A model generated the notes under the pieces. It had not been told where the DNA came from and did no database searches. It saw only the letters and a list, made by a program, of their open reading frames with translations. A DNA stretch of 64,000 bases from Tridacna crocea (lineage: Eukaryota; Mollusca; Bivalvia; Cardiida; Cardiidae), in assembly GCA_943736015.1 (NCBI GenBank), contig OX031056.1:62895277-62959276 (forward strand). The letters run 5' to 3'. The position numbers and the translations under genes are program-made. The stretch's first letter is position 1, and each line of letters opens with the position of its first letter. This document shows, piece by piece, positions 20,955 to 30,636 of this stretch.

Positions 20955-23457
20955 TTTTATTGGCTAGCTCATTACGCTTTTTCATTGCCTTGCGCCTATT
21001 TTGATGAACTAAAAGAAAGGCCTTATGTTGCTGTTCCAGAGCAATTTTGTGGGGATCTTCTCCTTGGTATTTTCGTCTAGGTTTTAAGATATTATCTATC
21101 GGCAGTACAGGATCACGATTATAAAGAAGAAAGAATGGAGATCTTTTTGTTGACTCATTTACACCAAATCTAATAGCACCAAGCGCATGGCTGAGAAACA
21201 AATCCCAGTCTCCCTCATTGGTGTTTACCATTTTAGAGATTATGTCAACTAAAGTTTTGTGATAACGTTCGACTACACCATTACTTTGTGGGTGGTAATA
21301 CGAACGAGTAACGTGATGCACAGTTAACTCTTTTAGTGTTTCTTTAATTACATGATTAATATTTTCACTTCCATTATCACTTAATATTTCCAAAGGTGCT
21401 GAATATCTCGGAAATATCTCATCAATAATTAAATGAGGCATTGTTTGAGCAGATTTATCTGGCGTAGGAAATGCTTCAGGGAACCCAGAAAATAAGTCAA
21501 TGAAAGAAATAATATACTTATTGCCAGATAAAGAGGTTGGATAAGGCCCACTTACATCTACAGCACATTTTGCCCAAGGGTATGGAGGTATATCCATCTC
21601 TTGCACAGGTGGTTTGGTTTTCTGACTACTTCTTAATTGACAAGTTTGACATTTGTTTACATAAGCTGAAACCATCTTGAATAAATTAACCCAATAGTAT
21701 TTCAGGTGAATGGCATCATATGTTTTATCTATACCCATATGTCCCAGTGTGTTATGATATTCAGCTATAACCTCGTTTTGCAAGTGTTCAGGTATGTAGA
21801 GGCGTAAAAATGGGTCGGTATCTACATGTGAAATATAATAAAGTATACCATCAAGAATTATATGATTCTTGGCAAATGACGGTGATACAGTATCTTGTTT
21901 CAGGTTTTGTTTTATTGTTAGTATCATGTCATTTTTGTCTTGTTCTTCTACCATATTAGGACGTGACTTTAAGGTCGACTTAATGACCTTGTCCTCAAAA
22001 TGAGGTTTACAGCGAGCATAGTTTTTTGGCGTGAACCGGTTAGAATTCAGAGCACTTATCTCATAAGTCTTAGAATTAATGTCAGGGTCGTTTAATGGTG
22101 AATCATCTTGCTTGGTATCACTAGGTACTCTAGAAAGAAGGTCAGCGACCGAGTTTTCCGAACCAGCCAGATACTGGATAGTACAATTATAGCCAGAGAT
22201 GGACAACGCCCAGAGCGATATTTTCTTGTTTTGGATTGGTGACTCAAGTAGGTACTTGAGAGGTCGATGATCACATTTTATCGTGAACTCAGCGTTGTGT
22301 AAATAATGATCGAGTTTTTGGAGACTATAAAAAATACTATACGCTTCTTTTTCAATTACTGACCATCGTGTTTGGGTATCAGTTAATCTATGTGAAAGGT
22401 AATATACAGGTCGTTCAGTATTTTGACCTTGTTCCTTAATTGTTTGAGTCAAACAGGCTCCAATACATTTATCACTAGCATCAGTATACAAAGTATATGG
22501 TAGATTTATGTCGGGATAGCACAGTAATGGTAGTTTAATGAGAATATTCTTTATCTTTTCGAAGGCTAATTGGCACTCATTATTCCACTTAAATGTCGCA
22601 TACTTCCTAGTCAAGGCGATAATTGGTTCTGCTATCTGCGAGAAATGAGGTATAAATCTACGATAATAACTACACATACCTATAAAACTTCTGACCTCAC
22701 GCACATTTGTAGGAGGTGGGAGAGACCTAATTACATCAACTTTTTTTTCTTCAGGTTTAATGCCATAATCATTTATAACAAATCCCAGGTAATTAGTTTC
22801 CCTCTTTAGAAAGCTACATTTTTTAAGTTTCAGTCGAAGATTATGCATACGCAAACGATCAAATACTTGTTGAATATGTGTCAAATGTTCTTCTAAGGTT
22901 TGGGAGTAGATCAAAATGTCATCAAGATATGCAGTCGTGAAGTTACCTAAGCCTTCAAGGACTCGATTCATTAATTCTTGGAAGATAGCTGGAGCATTTG
23001 TGAGCCCAAAAGGCATGACATTGAACTCAAAAAGGCCACGGTGACAGGTGAAGACTGTCTTCTCCTTGTCGCTATCTGCCATCTTTACCTGCCAATATCC
23101 TGACTTCAAATCCAAAGAACTGAAGTATTTGGCTTTACCTAATAATGCGAGTATGTCGTCTATCACGGGGAGAGGGTATGAATTTTTTTTCGTTGTCTTA
23201 TTTATTTGGCGGAAATCTACACAAAAACGTTTTGAACCATCTTTCTTATCTACAATTACGATAGGAAAGGACCACTCAGACCTGCTTCTTTCAATTATTT
23301 TCGCCTCCAACATTTCATCCACAGCCTTATCAATAATAGCCCTGTTATTCAGTTGACCACGATAAGGTTTAAGCTTAATTGGAGGATGATTACCTGTATT
23401 AATCTTCATGCGAACTGTATCAGTATGACTCAGTTCTTTATCAGTTTTGGCAAACAA
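20932..23457 (-). pseudogene. pol: Pol: reverse transcriptase, RNase H, integrase core
   Basis: An 841-residue frame with the full order of Ty3/gypsy pol. RT has YLDD at 177-180 and FCVDFRQIN upstream. RNase H has TDASD with Asp at 326. The integrase has an HHCC-type zinc segment (HNTLGHMG ... CQTCQ) and a catalytic triad D634, D694, E730 with the canonical 35-residue D-E spacing. The frame opens from a TTG codon without a good start because it should follow protease directly. A run of nine A (minus strand, near 23467) separates the two by an apparent +1 shift. Integrase C-terminus is in the next frame (20475-20954). Confidence 0.92.
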
Positions 23458-24412
23458 ATCCGAATTTTTTTTTGAGAAGATTGGTAATTAATTGTTTGTG
23501 TTCCGGGCAAACATCCAGGTTATCAAACTCATTATCTTTATTTCCATGTAATTGGGGTGTTTCCCTGAATTCTTGCTTGACAGATGCTATCTCATTAGCA
23601 CTAATTGGGGAAATTTTGGCAACATGTGTACCTCGTTTAATGGTTATTGTCTTGTTTGTTGAGTTGATAAGAAGCATTGGCAGCCTTCGATTATCTGGAA
23701 GTTTAGAGATACAATTAGTCATTAGTAAACCTGGCTCCTTGCCTAATGGTCCATCCTCAAAAGGAGAGATCTCATAATTGATACCTGTAGCAAACTCAGG
23801 ATGTTTACGAACTTGACACAGACAGATATGAGCTGTTTGGGGAGGAAGTTTTATTTTAGCCTTGACCCTAGCAACAGAAGCTATATGTTTATCATCTACT
23901 AACGGGATATAGGTCTCATGTACTCTAATACAGGAAAGATCATGATACACCCGAACGCCACGTGATTTAAGCCAATCAAGTCCTATGATTACGTTTCTGT
24001 TTAGATTTCTTATCACATAAAACTTATGACTCATAGACAATTTACCTAGAGAGAAATTTAGATCAGCAATACCATCAACATATAAGGGAGTGTTACCTGC
24101 GGTTGATAAACTTAAATCATGTTTTCGTAACTTTGGCTTATTTTTTAAGGAATCATACAATCTCCTGCTGATTAATGATACCTCAGCACCCGAATCCAGC
24201 AATGCCCTATATTTCTGTTTTTCAAATTTAGCTAACAAAGAATTCGGACCACTAACTACAGAATTTAGAAAAACAGCATGTTTGTGCTTTTTCCCTTGCC
24301 TTCTCTGACCGGCTTCTACATCTGAGAAGGATTCGCGTTTAAAGGCAACTGATTTCCAGTGATTTCTTTGCAGTCTCTCGCAATGTGTCCCATTTTCCCG
24401 CAGCGATAACAT
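23441..24412 (-). CDS. pro: Retropepsin and linker, reached by -1 frameshift
   Basis: The frame carries the aspartic protease active site DSGAE (Asp at residue 73 of this frame) and IGLDWLKSRG further on, as in Ty3/gypsy proteases. Translation should enter from gag by -1 slippage at 24337-24343, so the Met at 24412 is not the real start. It ends at 23441, at an A9 run, where pol starts in another frame. It would release capsid, RT and integrase from the polyprotein. Confidence 0.88.
   Translation of the reverse strand: MLSLRENGTHCERLQRNHWKSVAFKRESFSDVEAGQRRQGKKHKHAVFLNSVVSGPNSLLAKFEKQKYRALLDSGAEVSLISRRLYDSLKNKPKLRKHDLSLSTAGNTPLYVDGIADLNFSLGKLSMSHKFYVIRNLNRNVIIGLDWLKSRGVRVYHDLSCIRVHETYIPLVDDKHIASVARVKAKIKLPPQTAHICLCQVRKHPEFATGINYEISPFEDGPLGKEPGLLMTNCISKLPDNRRLPMLLINSTNKTITIKRGTHVAKISPISANEIASVKQEFRETPQLHGNKDNEFDNLDVCPEHKQLITNLLKKKFGFVCQN
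24299..24345 (-). promoter_or_regulatory. -1 ribosomal frameshift signal (gag to protease)
   Basis: On the minus strand the heptamer T TTA AAC (24343 to 24337) sits in the exact X XXY YYZ phase of the gag frame. Six nucleotides later begins a 7-bp stem, CCTTCTC (24330-24324) with GAGAAGG (24305-24299), loop 18 nt. The gag stop (24316-24318) lies in the loop. The protease frame is exactly -1 to gag. Heptamer, phase, spacing and stem all match known -1 programmed sites. Confidence 0.85.
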
Positions 24413-25206
24413 TGCTTATCTCTATGTCTCAGTTTGCTACCTATTTCTGCCGAATGAATTTCATGTGTTTGTTTTCTTAGCCTACAATCTTTTATGTGAT
24501 GACCCGGCTTTCTACAAAAATGACAAGTACCCTTTCGTCGGCTGTGATCAATATCCATAGGAACCTGACCTTCCGATTCATTTGATTCGAATTTTGACTG
24601 GCCAGTTCTCAAGCTAAATCTCTCCTGTAAATTTTGCTCGCGCGTTGCTATCAAGATTGCCTCACTAAATGTGGCAGGGTTATCTCTCATAATGCACAAT
24701 TTCATCGAATTACGATTCAGCCCATCTATGAAATAGCCCACTAGCTGTTTTTGAACTGTGTCATACGGCTGATCCTCAAACGCATCCTCACCCAAAGCAA
24801 TCAGTCTCTCAGCATAGACCTGAATCGTTTCATTTTGTCTTTGCTTTACTTTTTGCAATAAAAGCAGAGCATGTTGTGAATTGACAACTTCCCCAAAACT
24901 ACTTCTTAAGTCAGTTTTCATTCTATCCCAATCTCTTTCGGGATGAGACTCCATGTATCTTTTTATAAAATCACTGATGGGCCCTTTACTTGATTGATAT
25001 GCGACTAGATTAGTCCTATTTGCATTAATACCAATTAATGTTGCAAATTTTTCAATACTTTTGACCCACTCTTTAAAGTCCTTAGTGTTAGATCCGTCAA
25101 ATGTTTGAACAACCCTAGCAATGCCTTGTGCTCCCATGGTAGTATTTAAGCTGTGCATCTGCTGATCAACAGACTTAAATAATTCTAGAAAAATTTGTTC
25201 TGCCAT
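24316..25206 (-). CDS. gag: Gag with two CCHC zinc knuckles
   Basis: A 296-residue gag opening MAEQIFLELF. The N-terminal two thirds are helical and match retrotransposon gag (WVKSIEKFATLIG, QTIQVYAERL-like text around residue 150). Two zinc knuckles follow: C-x2-C-x4-H-x4-C at about 228-241 and 266-279. The start codon is 250 nt inside the 5' LTR edge. It overlaps the protease frame by about 100 nt. It would form the particle core and bind genomic RNA. Confidence 0.92.
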   Translation of the reverse strand: MAEQIFLELFKSVDQQMHSLNTTMGAQGIARVVQTFDGSNTKDFKEWVKSIEKFATLIGINANRTNLVAYQSSKGPISDFIKRYMESHPERDWDRMKTDLRSSFGEVVNSQHALLLLQKVKQRQNETIQVYAERLIALGEDAFEDQPYDTVQKQLVGYFIDGLNRNSMKLCIMRDNPATFSEAILIATREQNLQERFSLRTGQSKFESNESEGQVPMDIDHSRRKGTCHFCRKPGHHIKDCRLRKQTHEIHSAEIGSKLRHRDKQCYRCGKMGHIARDCKEITGNQLPLNANPSQM

Positions 25207-25421
25207 TTTGCTCGTGAATTTGCAAAAGAATAAATTAGCAACTTACGGTTTTCGAATTCGATCCAATCGCACCACTTCTTCACTGGAACACAGGACTTTT
25301 TTTTTTTTTTTTTTTAATTTGTCCAAGAGTCACAATGTCCAAAGTTTTATTTCTTTGATTGATCCACGACAATCCAAGTCCATTTTTATGTTGAAATCGC
25401 TTATAATTTCAACAAATCCGT

Positions 25422-25434
25422 CGTCACGGCACCA
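25422..25434 (-). other. Candidate primer binding site
   Basis: The minus strand reads TGGTGCCGTGACG here, complementary to a tRNA-like 3' end terminating in CCA. It lies 21 nt from the LTR edge, farther than usual, so it is only a candidate. Confidence 0.4.
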
Positions 25435-25455
25435 CAAAAGTCCACCCGCTCTCTA

Positions 25456-25760
25456 TGTGACATAACGGGGGAAAATAATTTAAGTTAATCCTCTTTTCTA
25501 CATTTTAATTATAGGAAAAGAATGCCGAAGCCCAAGAACAATCTCTTCAGAAAATATCCCCAAAAATCTCTCTCTACTTCTGTGCCCTTTTCCTTATATA
25601 CTATCTGGAAACTGAACCGCTCAACTACTGGCAATGTTCCAAGTCACCTGAACTGCCCACGCACTGGCAATGTTCCAGGCACGCCGTAGACGTACACAGC
25701 TCAGGTGAATATAGGACAAGTCATCCTAAAATGGGTAACCCAGACAACGATAGTGTTACA
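25456..25760 (-). repeat. 5' LTR (in element orientation)
   Basis: 305 bp. On the minus strand it starts TGTAACACTA and ends GTTATGTCACA. A TATATAAGG box at 25593-25601 (minus), about 160 nt into the LTR, is the likely core promoter. Confidence 0.95.
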
Positions 25761-26210
25761 GATTTCCTTGTTTATCTCTTTGTGAAATCCGAGACCCCAC
25801 AACATACGGCCAATTTCCGCCCTAGGGCAATAATTTGAATTATTTCAGTAGAGGGCCACTAGATGATGATACATGCCAAATATGGGAGCTCTAGCGCGTA
25901 CGGTTTGGGAGAAGAAGATTTTCTAAGATTTCCTTCTTTATCTCTATGTGAAATCTGAGAACCTACAACATAGGGCCAATTTCAAACTAGAGCCATGATT
26001 TGAGGTATTTTGGTAGAGGGCCATTAGATGATGCTACATGCCAAATATGAAAGCTCTAGCCCTTAGGGTTTTGGACAAGAAGATTTTTAAATTTTTTTCA
26101 CTTGGTTGCCATGGCAACCAGAGTTCTTCATGAAATTCAAATCTTTGAAGTATTTTGAAAGTGCATCACCTAGGGACCATTTCTGTAAAGTTTGACACAA
26201 AGTGCTCAGG
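25761..26210 (+). repeat. ~160-bp tandem repeat, right of the retroelement
   Basis: It resumes with 'gatttccttgtttatctctt' immediately after the LTR and continues the unit interrupted at 17388. Another unit starts near 25926. It ends with 'cacttggttgccatggcaac' near 26100. Confidence 0.8.
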
Positions 26211-26250
26211 TGAGCTAAAAACAAAATACCGATAATTTCGTGCAATTTGA

Positions 26251-26880
26251 CGTAGGATATTGCATGTACGATACTCTTCACTCGGCATATTGATAAACGG
26301 TAAACAAGAACGATTATTCACGCATAAACACTGCGAAGAAATTTTCCGTTTAGTTGAGAACAAACTCGAAGACCAGCATCTTTCTGTAGAGGAGCTTAAT
26401 TGTCAGATAAAAAGAGCAATAGAGATATGCATGTTCCGAAAAGCTAAAGAGATGAATGACAGTAAACCAAATAGATATAGTACATCTCTGACGTATCTAA
26501 ACCATAAATCACCTAGGTGTGGTGAATTGAGAGTAAACCCACCAAAAGAATCTAAAAGTGATGACGGAGAGGAAGAAAGCGCTATTATTATGTGTTCTTT
26601 ACCTAACGCAACCGGGACTAATGAGATACAGAGTAGGCCTATATCTGTTCTGAATACCAGCAGTGCGAAAAAGAAAGGTAAAATAACAAATGATAATAAT
26701 ATTGAACATCTTGCAATGAATGATACGAGCGAGAAAGTCGTTTACCAAAAATTATGTAAAGACAACGATGTGGATAAAATGGATATCGGAAACAAGACGA
26801 CAAATGAAGTAGGTGAGACCAGAAATATAAACCAGATTGTGAAAAACAGTAGTACATGCAAAAATCGTTCAATAAGGTGA
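26251..26880 (+). CDS. Unidentified hydrophilic ORF
   Basis: Open from 26251 to the stop at 26880 with no Met near its start. A GACGTAG just before the open frame could be a splice acceptor, so this may be an internal exon. The N-terminal ~60 residues look structured (KHCEEIFRLVENKLEDQH, ELNCQIKRAIEICMF). The rest is low-complexity, rich in Asn, Lys, Asp and Ser. Codon use is AT-rich like its surroundings. I recognise no family. It could belong with the SANT-like ORF at 27090 or the recombinase gene at 27754. Confidence 0.35.
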   Translation, partial: RRILHVRYSSLGILINGKQERLFTHKHCEEIFRLVENKLEDQHLSVEELNCQIKRAIEICMFRKAKEMNDSKPNRYSTSLTYLNHKSPRCGELRVNPPKESKSDDGEEESAIIMCSLPNATGTNEIQSRPISVLNTSSAKKKGKITNDNNIEHLAMNDTSEKVVYQKLCKDNDVDKMDIGNKTTNEVGETRNINQIVKNSSTCKNRSIR

Positions 26881-27089
26881 AAATGAGATAACGATTATCA
26901 GGACCAAAACCGAATAAATTATAAAATCATGTTCTGTTTGCGGTATGAAATATTGGAATTCCATTCCGTTTAATAGAAGATCCATTTCTAATATAAGTAA
27001 TTTCAAAAGAAGGGTTATAGGAATTTATGTAATTTATTAGTTTATGATGACCATTAAAAATTATTAATACGACTTACAGAAAACAACCT

Positions 27090-27351
27090 CTAAAGACGGA
27101 AAATAGTGCCAACTAGCAAACAGGAGATCCTCCTGTTACTGAGGGCATACCAGGCTCATCTGGGGAGCTGGAATGACGTCGTATGGGAAGTAAAAGAAAA
27201 CCTACAACACCTTCCAGAAGCCGGACAGGAGATGTATAATAGATCAACCCAGAAACAACTGAGAGACCGACTATCAACCAAATTTGGAAAACTGATGGCC
27301 GCAGATATTTGCTCAATCAAAGATCACGAAATCGGGTCAGAGTTTTATTGA
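27090..27351 (+). CDS. Small Myb/SANT-like ORF
   Basis: The frame encodes a compact helical domain with tryptophans (LLLRAYQAHLGSWNDVVWEV, then RSTQKQLRDRLSTKFGKLM), resembling the Myb/SANT-like DNA-binding domains that accompany some DNA transposons. There is no ATG. Translation would need GTG at 27106 or splicing from upstream. A CTTACAG acceptor-like site lies at about 27073-27079. Codons are more GC-rich than the flanks, consistent with real coding. The ORF ends at 27351. Function is inferred from fold impression only. Confidence 0.4.
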
Positions 27352-27750
27352 TTTAATATTGTAAATAATATTTCATTAATATCCATTCATTTTTTTTTTT
27401 CACTTGGAAAACTTATCTAAAAACCAAATAATTTAATATCAGTTATTTTCATGCAAAATGGCGAGTTCTGATTGGCTGAAAATTTTTTTTCATAGCTCCA
27501 TTTATTTTTTTTTTCAGCATAGCCGAAACTACTTTTGCAGTCAAAGTAATGTAAACAAACATGTATGCCATATTGATACAATATAAACACTTACAAAATC
27601 CCACCTTTTTTTTTTAAGAATTTATACGGAGGTCCCAGGGTTACCAATTGTCTTTTTGTTTTGCTCTGAATATCATTTTATGACGAAAAAAATATATATA
27701 TAATAACAATTCGACAATAAAAGTTGATAGAAAAAATATCGTCTGCTACT
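27352..27750. other. No gene seen
   Basis: AT-rich with several poly-T runs. Nothing recognised. Confidence 0.4.
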
Positions 27751-27753
27751 GTC

Positions 27754-29481
27754 ATGGCTGAATCGGGTTTTGTAACTTTTGATATTGGCGAAATGAATGA
27801 AATCCTAGGGGAAACGGACCTCTTCGATCCCGATTTCAACTTGGAGGAGATGACTCAGATGGATCAATGGGTTATTTCATCGATTTTGGATGGTAAAGAG
27901 AACCAGGCTATGGAAAAGAAACTGCAATTGGACCTTGGAGATGGACTTTATGGTGAAGAAAAGCCTGGTGGGGGCAGGTTAAAAAGCTTTAACTCAAGAC
28001 AGCTCGAGGAACTAGAGGAAAATAGGCAGTCTATGTCTACTAGACGAAATACCCAGTGGGGACTTAAGATTTTCCAAGGTAATTTAATAGACACAAAATT
28101 CTGACTCTATCAACAGGTAAATCACCAACAGTAAACAAGATTGAAAGCCTGACTAGGATTCGAACCCAGAATCTCCTCGGTAGTAAATAACCTAGACGCT
28201 ATTACATTACAAATTTATGAGATGCCCAATGGTGCCTATCCCTGTCACTTTGAATCACACTTTCCCTTATATTGCAGACTGGAGTCTTGCATGCAATGGA
28301 GAAATGGTCGACTTTCGCATGGTGACAGCTCATGAACTCAACCAGCTCCTGAGACGTTTTTATGCAGAGGCGGCACCCAAGCATCCGGACAAACGACACC
28401 AGAAAATGGATTTAGTTGCCGCAGAATACCATAAAAACACTTTAAAAAACATTAGAGGGGTCATCAATAGGCACTTACATGAAATTAAAGTTGAATTCGA
28501 TATCGTTCGAGATAAAAGTTTCAAAAGCAGCAGTAATATGCTAGATGCGAAACTTAAGTCAAATCTTGAGCAAGGTCTATCTGTTCCAGCAATGCACAAA
28601 GCAATTATTTCTAAACCTGATCTAATCAAAATCTCCACGTACCTGAAAGTTTCAAATCCAAATCCTATAATCCTCCGTTACAAAGTATGGTATGACCTGG
28701 CCATCCGCTTTGTTTCGCGCGGCCTCGAGTTTCACGCACAATTATCTCCAAACTCATTTCACTTTCAGTTTGATGACATGAATAAGGAATTTGTCTCATT
28801 AACACATGAAACCAAGGAAAAAACACGTCAGGGAGGCTTGGAAGCAGAAGAAGGGCCTAGTGACAAACGCATGTATGCCACGAATGATCCAATCACTTGC
28901 CCAGTCATTGCCCTTGAAATTTTCCTCCGCAAAACCGACCATCATGCAACAACCCTATTTAACCACTGTAACAAGGCAGCCTTACAATCCCCAGAGAGTC
29001 AAGTCATTTGGTATGTTGCTAAACGTGTAAAGAAGTACCAGTTCTCCCGTTTTCTGTCTGATATTTCTAAGCAAGCAAATTGTTCTTGACAATACACGTC
29101 CCACTGCCTGAGGGCCACCGCAATTCAAACACTGTGCGATGCAGGTTTTGAATTGCGTCACATCATGTACATGTCAAGCCACAGGGATGAAAGTTCCATC
29201 CCAAGCTATTCACGCGACAGTTCTACTCAGCAAAAAGAAGCTTTGAGCACTCTCTCGCTTCCATCCACCACCCTGACGAATCATCCCCTGTGTGTAGTGT
29301 TGTAGGCACACCAAGTGTTTTCTCAGAGGTCTCAGATAATCGTCAAAGCCAAGCCATTGTCTCTGTCTCGAACCAAATCTCGAATAGAAACAGAAGCAAT
29401 CTGATATTTGCTGGTATAATGTCCAACTGTTCCTTCGAACATGGCACAATCCAATTTTTTGGAAACAATAATCCATCGTAA
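27754..29481 (+). pseudogene. Two-exon DUF3504/Crypton-type tyrosine recombinase, disrupted
   Basis: Exon 1 (27754-28078) starts at ATG and holds an acidic N-terminus, then RRNTQWGLKIFQ. The donor is CAAG|GTAATT. The intron is 28079-28277 and the acceptor TATATTGCAG|AC. Exon 2 joins in phase (a split Asp codon) and continues DWSLACNGEM, LLRRFYAEA, RYKVWYDLAIRFVSRGLEFH, GPSDKRMYAT and FSRFLSDISKQANCS. A TGA at 29087-29089 interrupts it. Beyond it are HCLRATAIQ, HIMYMSSHRDE and SIPSYSRD, carrying the His-x-x-Arg, His and Tyr positions of tyrosine recombinases. A further frame change near 29300 leads to a conserved-looking end (SNCSFEHGTI). Related animal genes (KCTD1/ZMYM/QRICH1-type DUF3504) derive from Cryptons. 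This copy is dead as read. Confidence 0.8.
28148..28208 (-). repeat. tRNA-like SINE piece in the recombinase intron
   Basis: On the minus strand a box B-like GGGTTCGAATCC lies at about 28156-28168 and a weak box A (TAGCGTCTAGG) lies upstream. No acceptor stem pairing is seen. I read it as a fragment of a tRNA-derived SINE. Confidence 0.4.
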
Positions 29482-29554
29482 GTTCCTACATCAATATTAT
29501 GAAATTGAAATCGTTTATTTCTTGTTTTATTACAACCACTGAAGTTATAGCAAC

Positions 29555-30409
29555 ATGGCTAGTAATTTGAGTAATTCTACCCCAATTCATAGTACACCTG
29601 TGAGGAAACAATCAGACCATGACTTGAAAAGGAAATGCATAACTAGTCCAGAAGTTAATGACACAGTGTGCTCAAAATGTTCGAATGAACATAATGGCAA
29701 TAAGGTTGTGTGTTTTGGGTGTGACTTACCCTTTTGTGTGAGATGTTCGGGTTTATCGCTTAGATCATATGAGCTGTTCAAATGTGGGGGGTTTGAAGAT
29801 TTTAAGTATACATGCAAAAGTTGCAAGAGAATAATTCCTACATTGGACAGTATTGATCAAAAGCTCCCAAGAATTAGTGAAAACCAGGACAAGCGCATTA
29901 AGCAATTAGAAATTAAAATGAAAGAGATGGACTTACACACCAAACTTACAATTCAAACAGAATTTAATGAAATGAAGCATGACTTTGTAGAAGAAATAGA
30001 TAATAAAATAACTAAGGCAGTTGAAGAAAAAACGAGTTAGCTTGAGGACAGACGAAAAAGGGAGTTCAATATTGTGGTTTTTAATTTGGATGAAGGATCT
30101 AGTACACAAAATATTGAGAACAAAAAAAGTGACGAAATAGCTGTTGTGAATATTGCAAATCAGTTAGGGTTACAAAATTGTGAAATTGAGACATCATACA
30201 GACTTGGGAAAAGAAGTAATGACACCACACGGCCATTGAAAATAATATTAAAAAATCGACAACAAAGGAAATACCTACTGGAGCACTCAAAGGATATAAT
30301 GAACAACATAGATAAGAAATATTCCAGGATAATAATTGTTAAAGATCTGACACAGGAACAGAGAAAAATAAAACGGGAAAATAGAGAGAGTAGAAATAAA
30401 CAGAAATAA
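29555..30409 (+). pseudogene. LINE ORF1 with PHD-like finger
   Basis: The first part has a Cys-rich finger (VCSKCSNEHNGNKVVCFGC, then CVRCSGL and YTCKSC) at about residues 37-90, then a coiled coil (ENQDKRIKQLEIKMKEMD). A TAG at 30038-30040 interrupts the frame. The same frame continues REFNIVVFNLDE and LKIILKNRQQRKYLL, typical of ORF1 C-terminal RNA-binding regions of CR1-type LINEs. It ends at 30409. It would bind LINE RNA as a nucleic-acid chaperone. Confidence 0.78.
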
Positions 30410-30636
30410 GATAATATCCGGTCCAACCAACCTTACACAGAAGAAAAGCAGAATATGTCATTCCTCATTTCTACTGGTCACCACGATGAAAATATAAATC
30501 CTATGTTGTTGAATACAATTAATGATGAAAATCACAATTGTAAGAGGAATAAATATGAGCAACAGAGGAACAATCTCAAAACCCCCTCCTCTTGGAATCA
30601 AAGTTTTAAATGAAGAAATGAAGAACCGAGAATGAT

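Larger units (their letters stand above)
17389..25760 (-). mobile_element. Env-bearing Ty3/gypsy-type LTR retroelement
   Basis: This is a complete 8.4-kb element in minus orientation, with LTRs of 303 and 305 bp in direct repeat and a GATT duplication at 17385-17388 and 25761-25764. The order is gag, protease, RT/RNase H/integrase, then a fusion-type env, all bounded by a polypurine tract. The LTRs differ by four substitutions and one 2-bp indel, so the insertion is young. Pol shows two apparent 1-nt frame breaks at A runs and env shows one break, so this copy is probably inactive as assembled. It resembles errantivirus-type endogenous retroviruses in layout. The clade is not established. Confidence 0.93.

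Noticed and set aside
24380-24405. GGGAAAA as the frameshift heptamer
   Set aside because: It is present in the gag/protease overlap but out of phase (codons GGG AAA); T TTA AAC at 24343-24337 is in phase.
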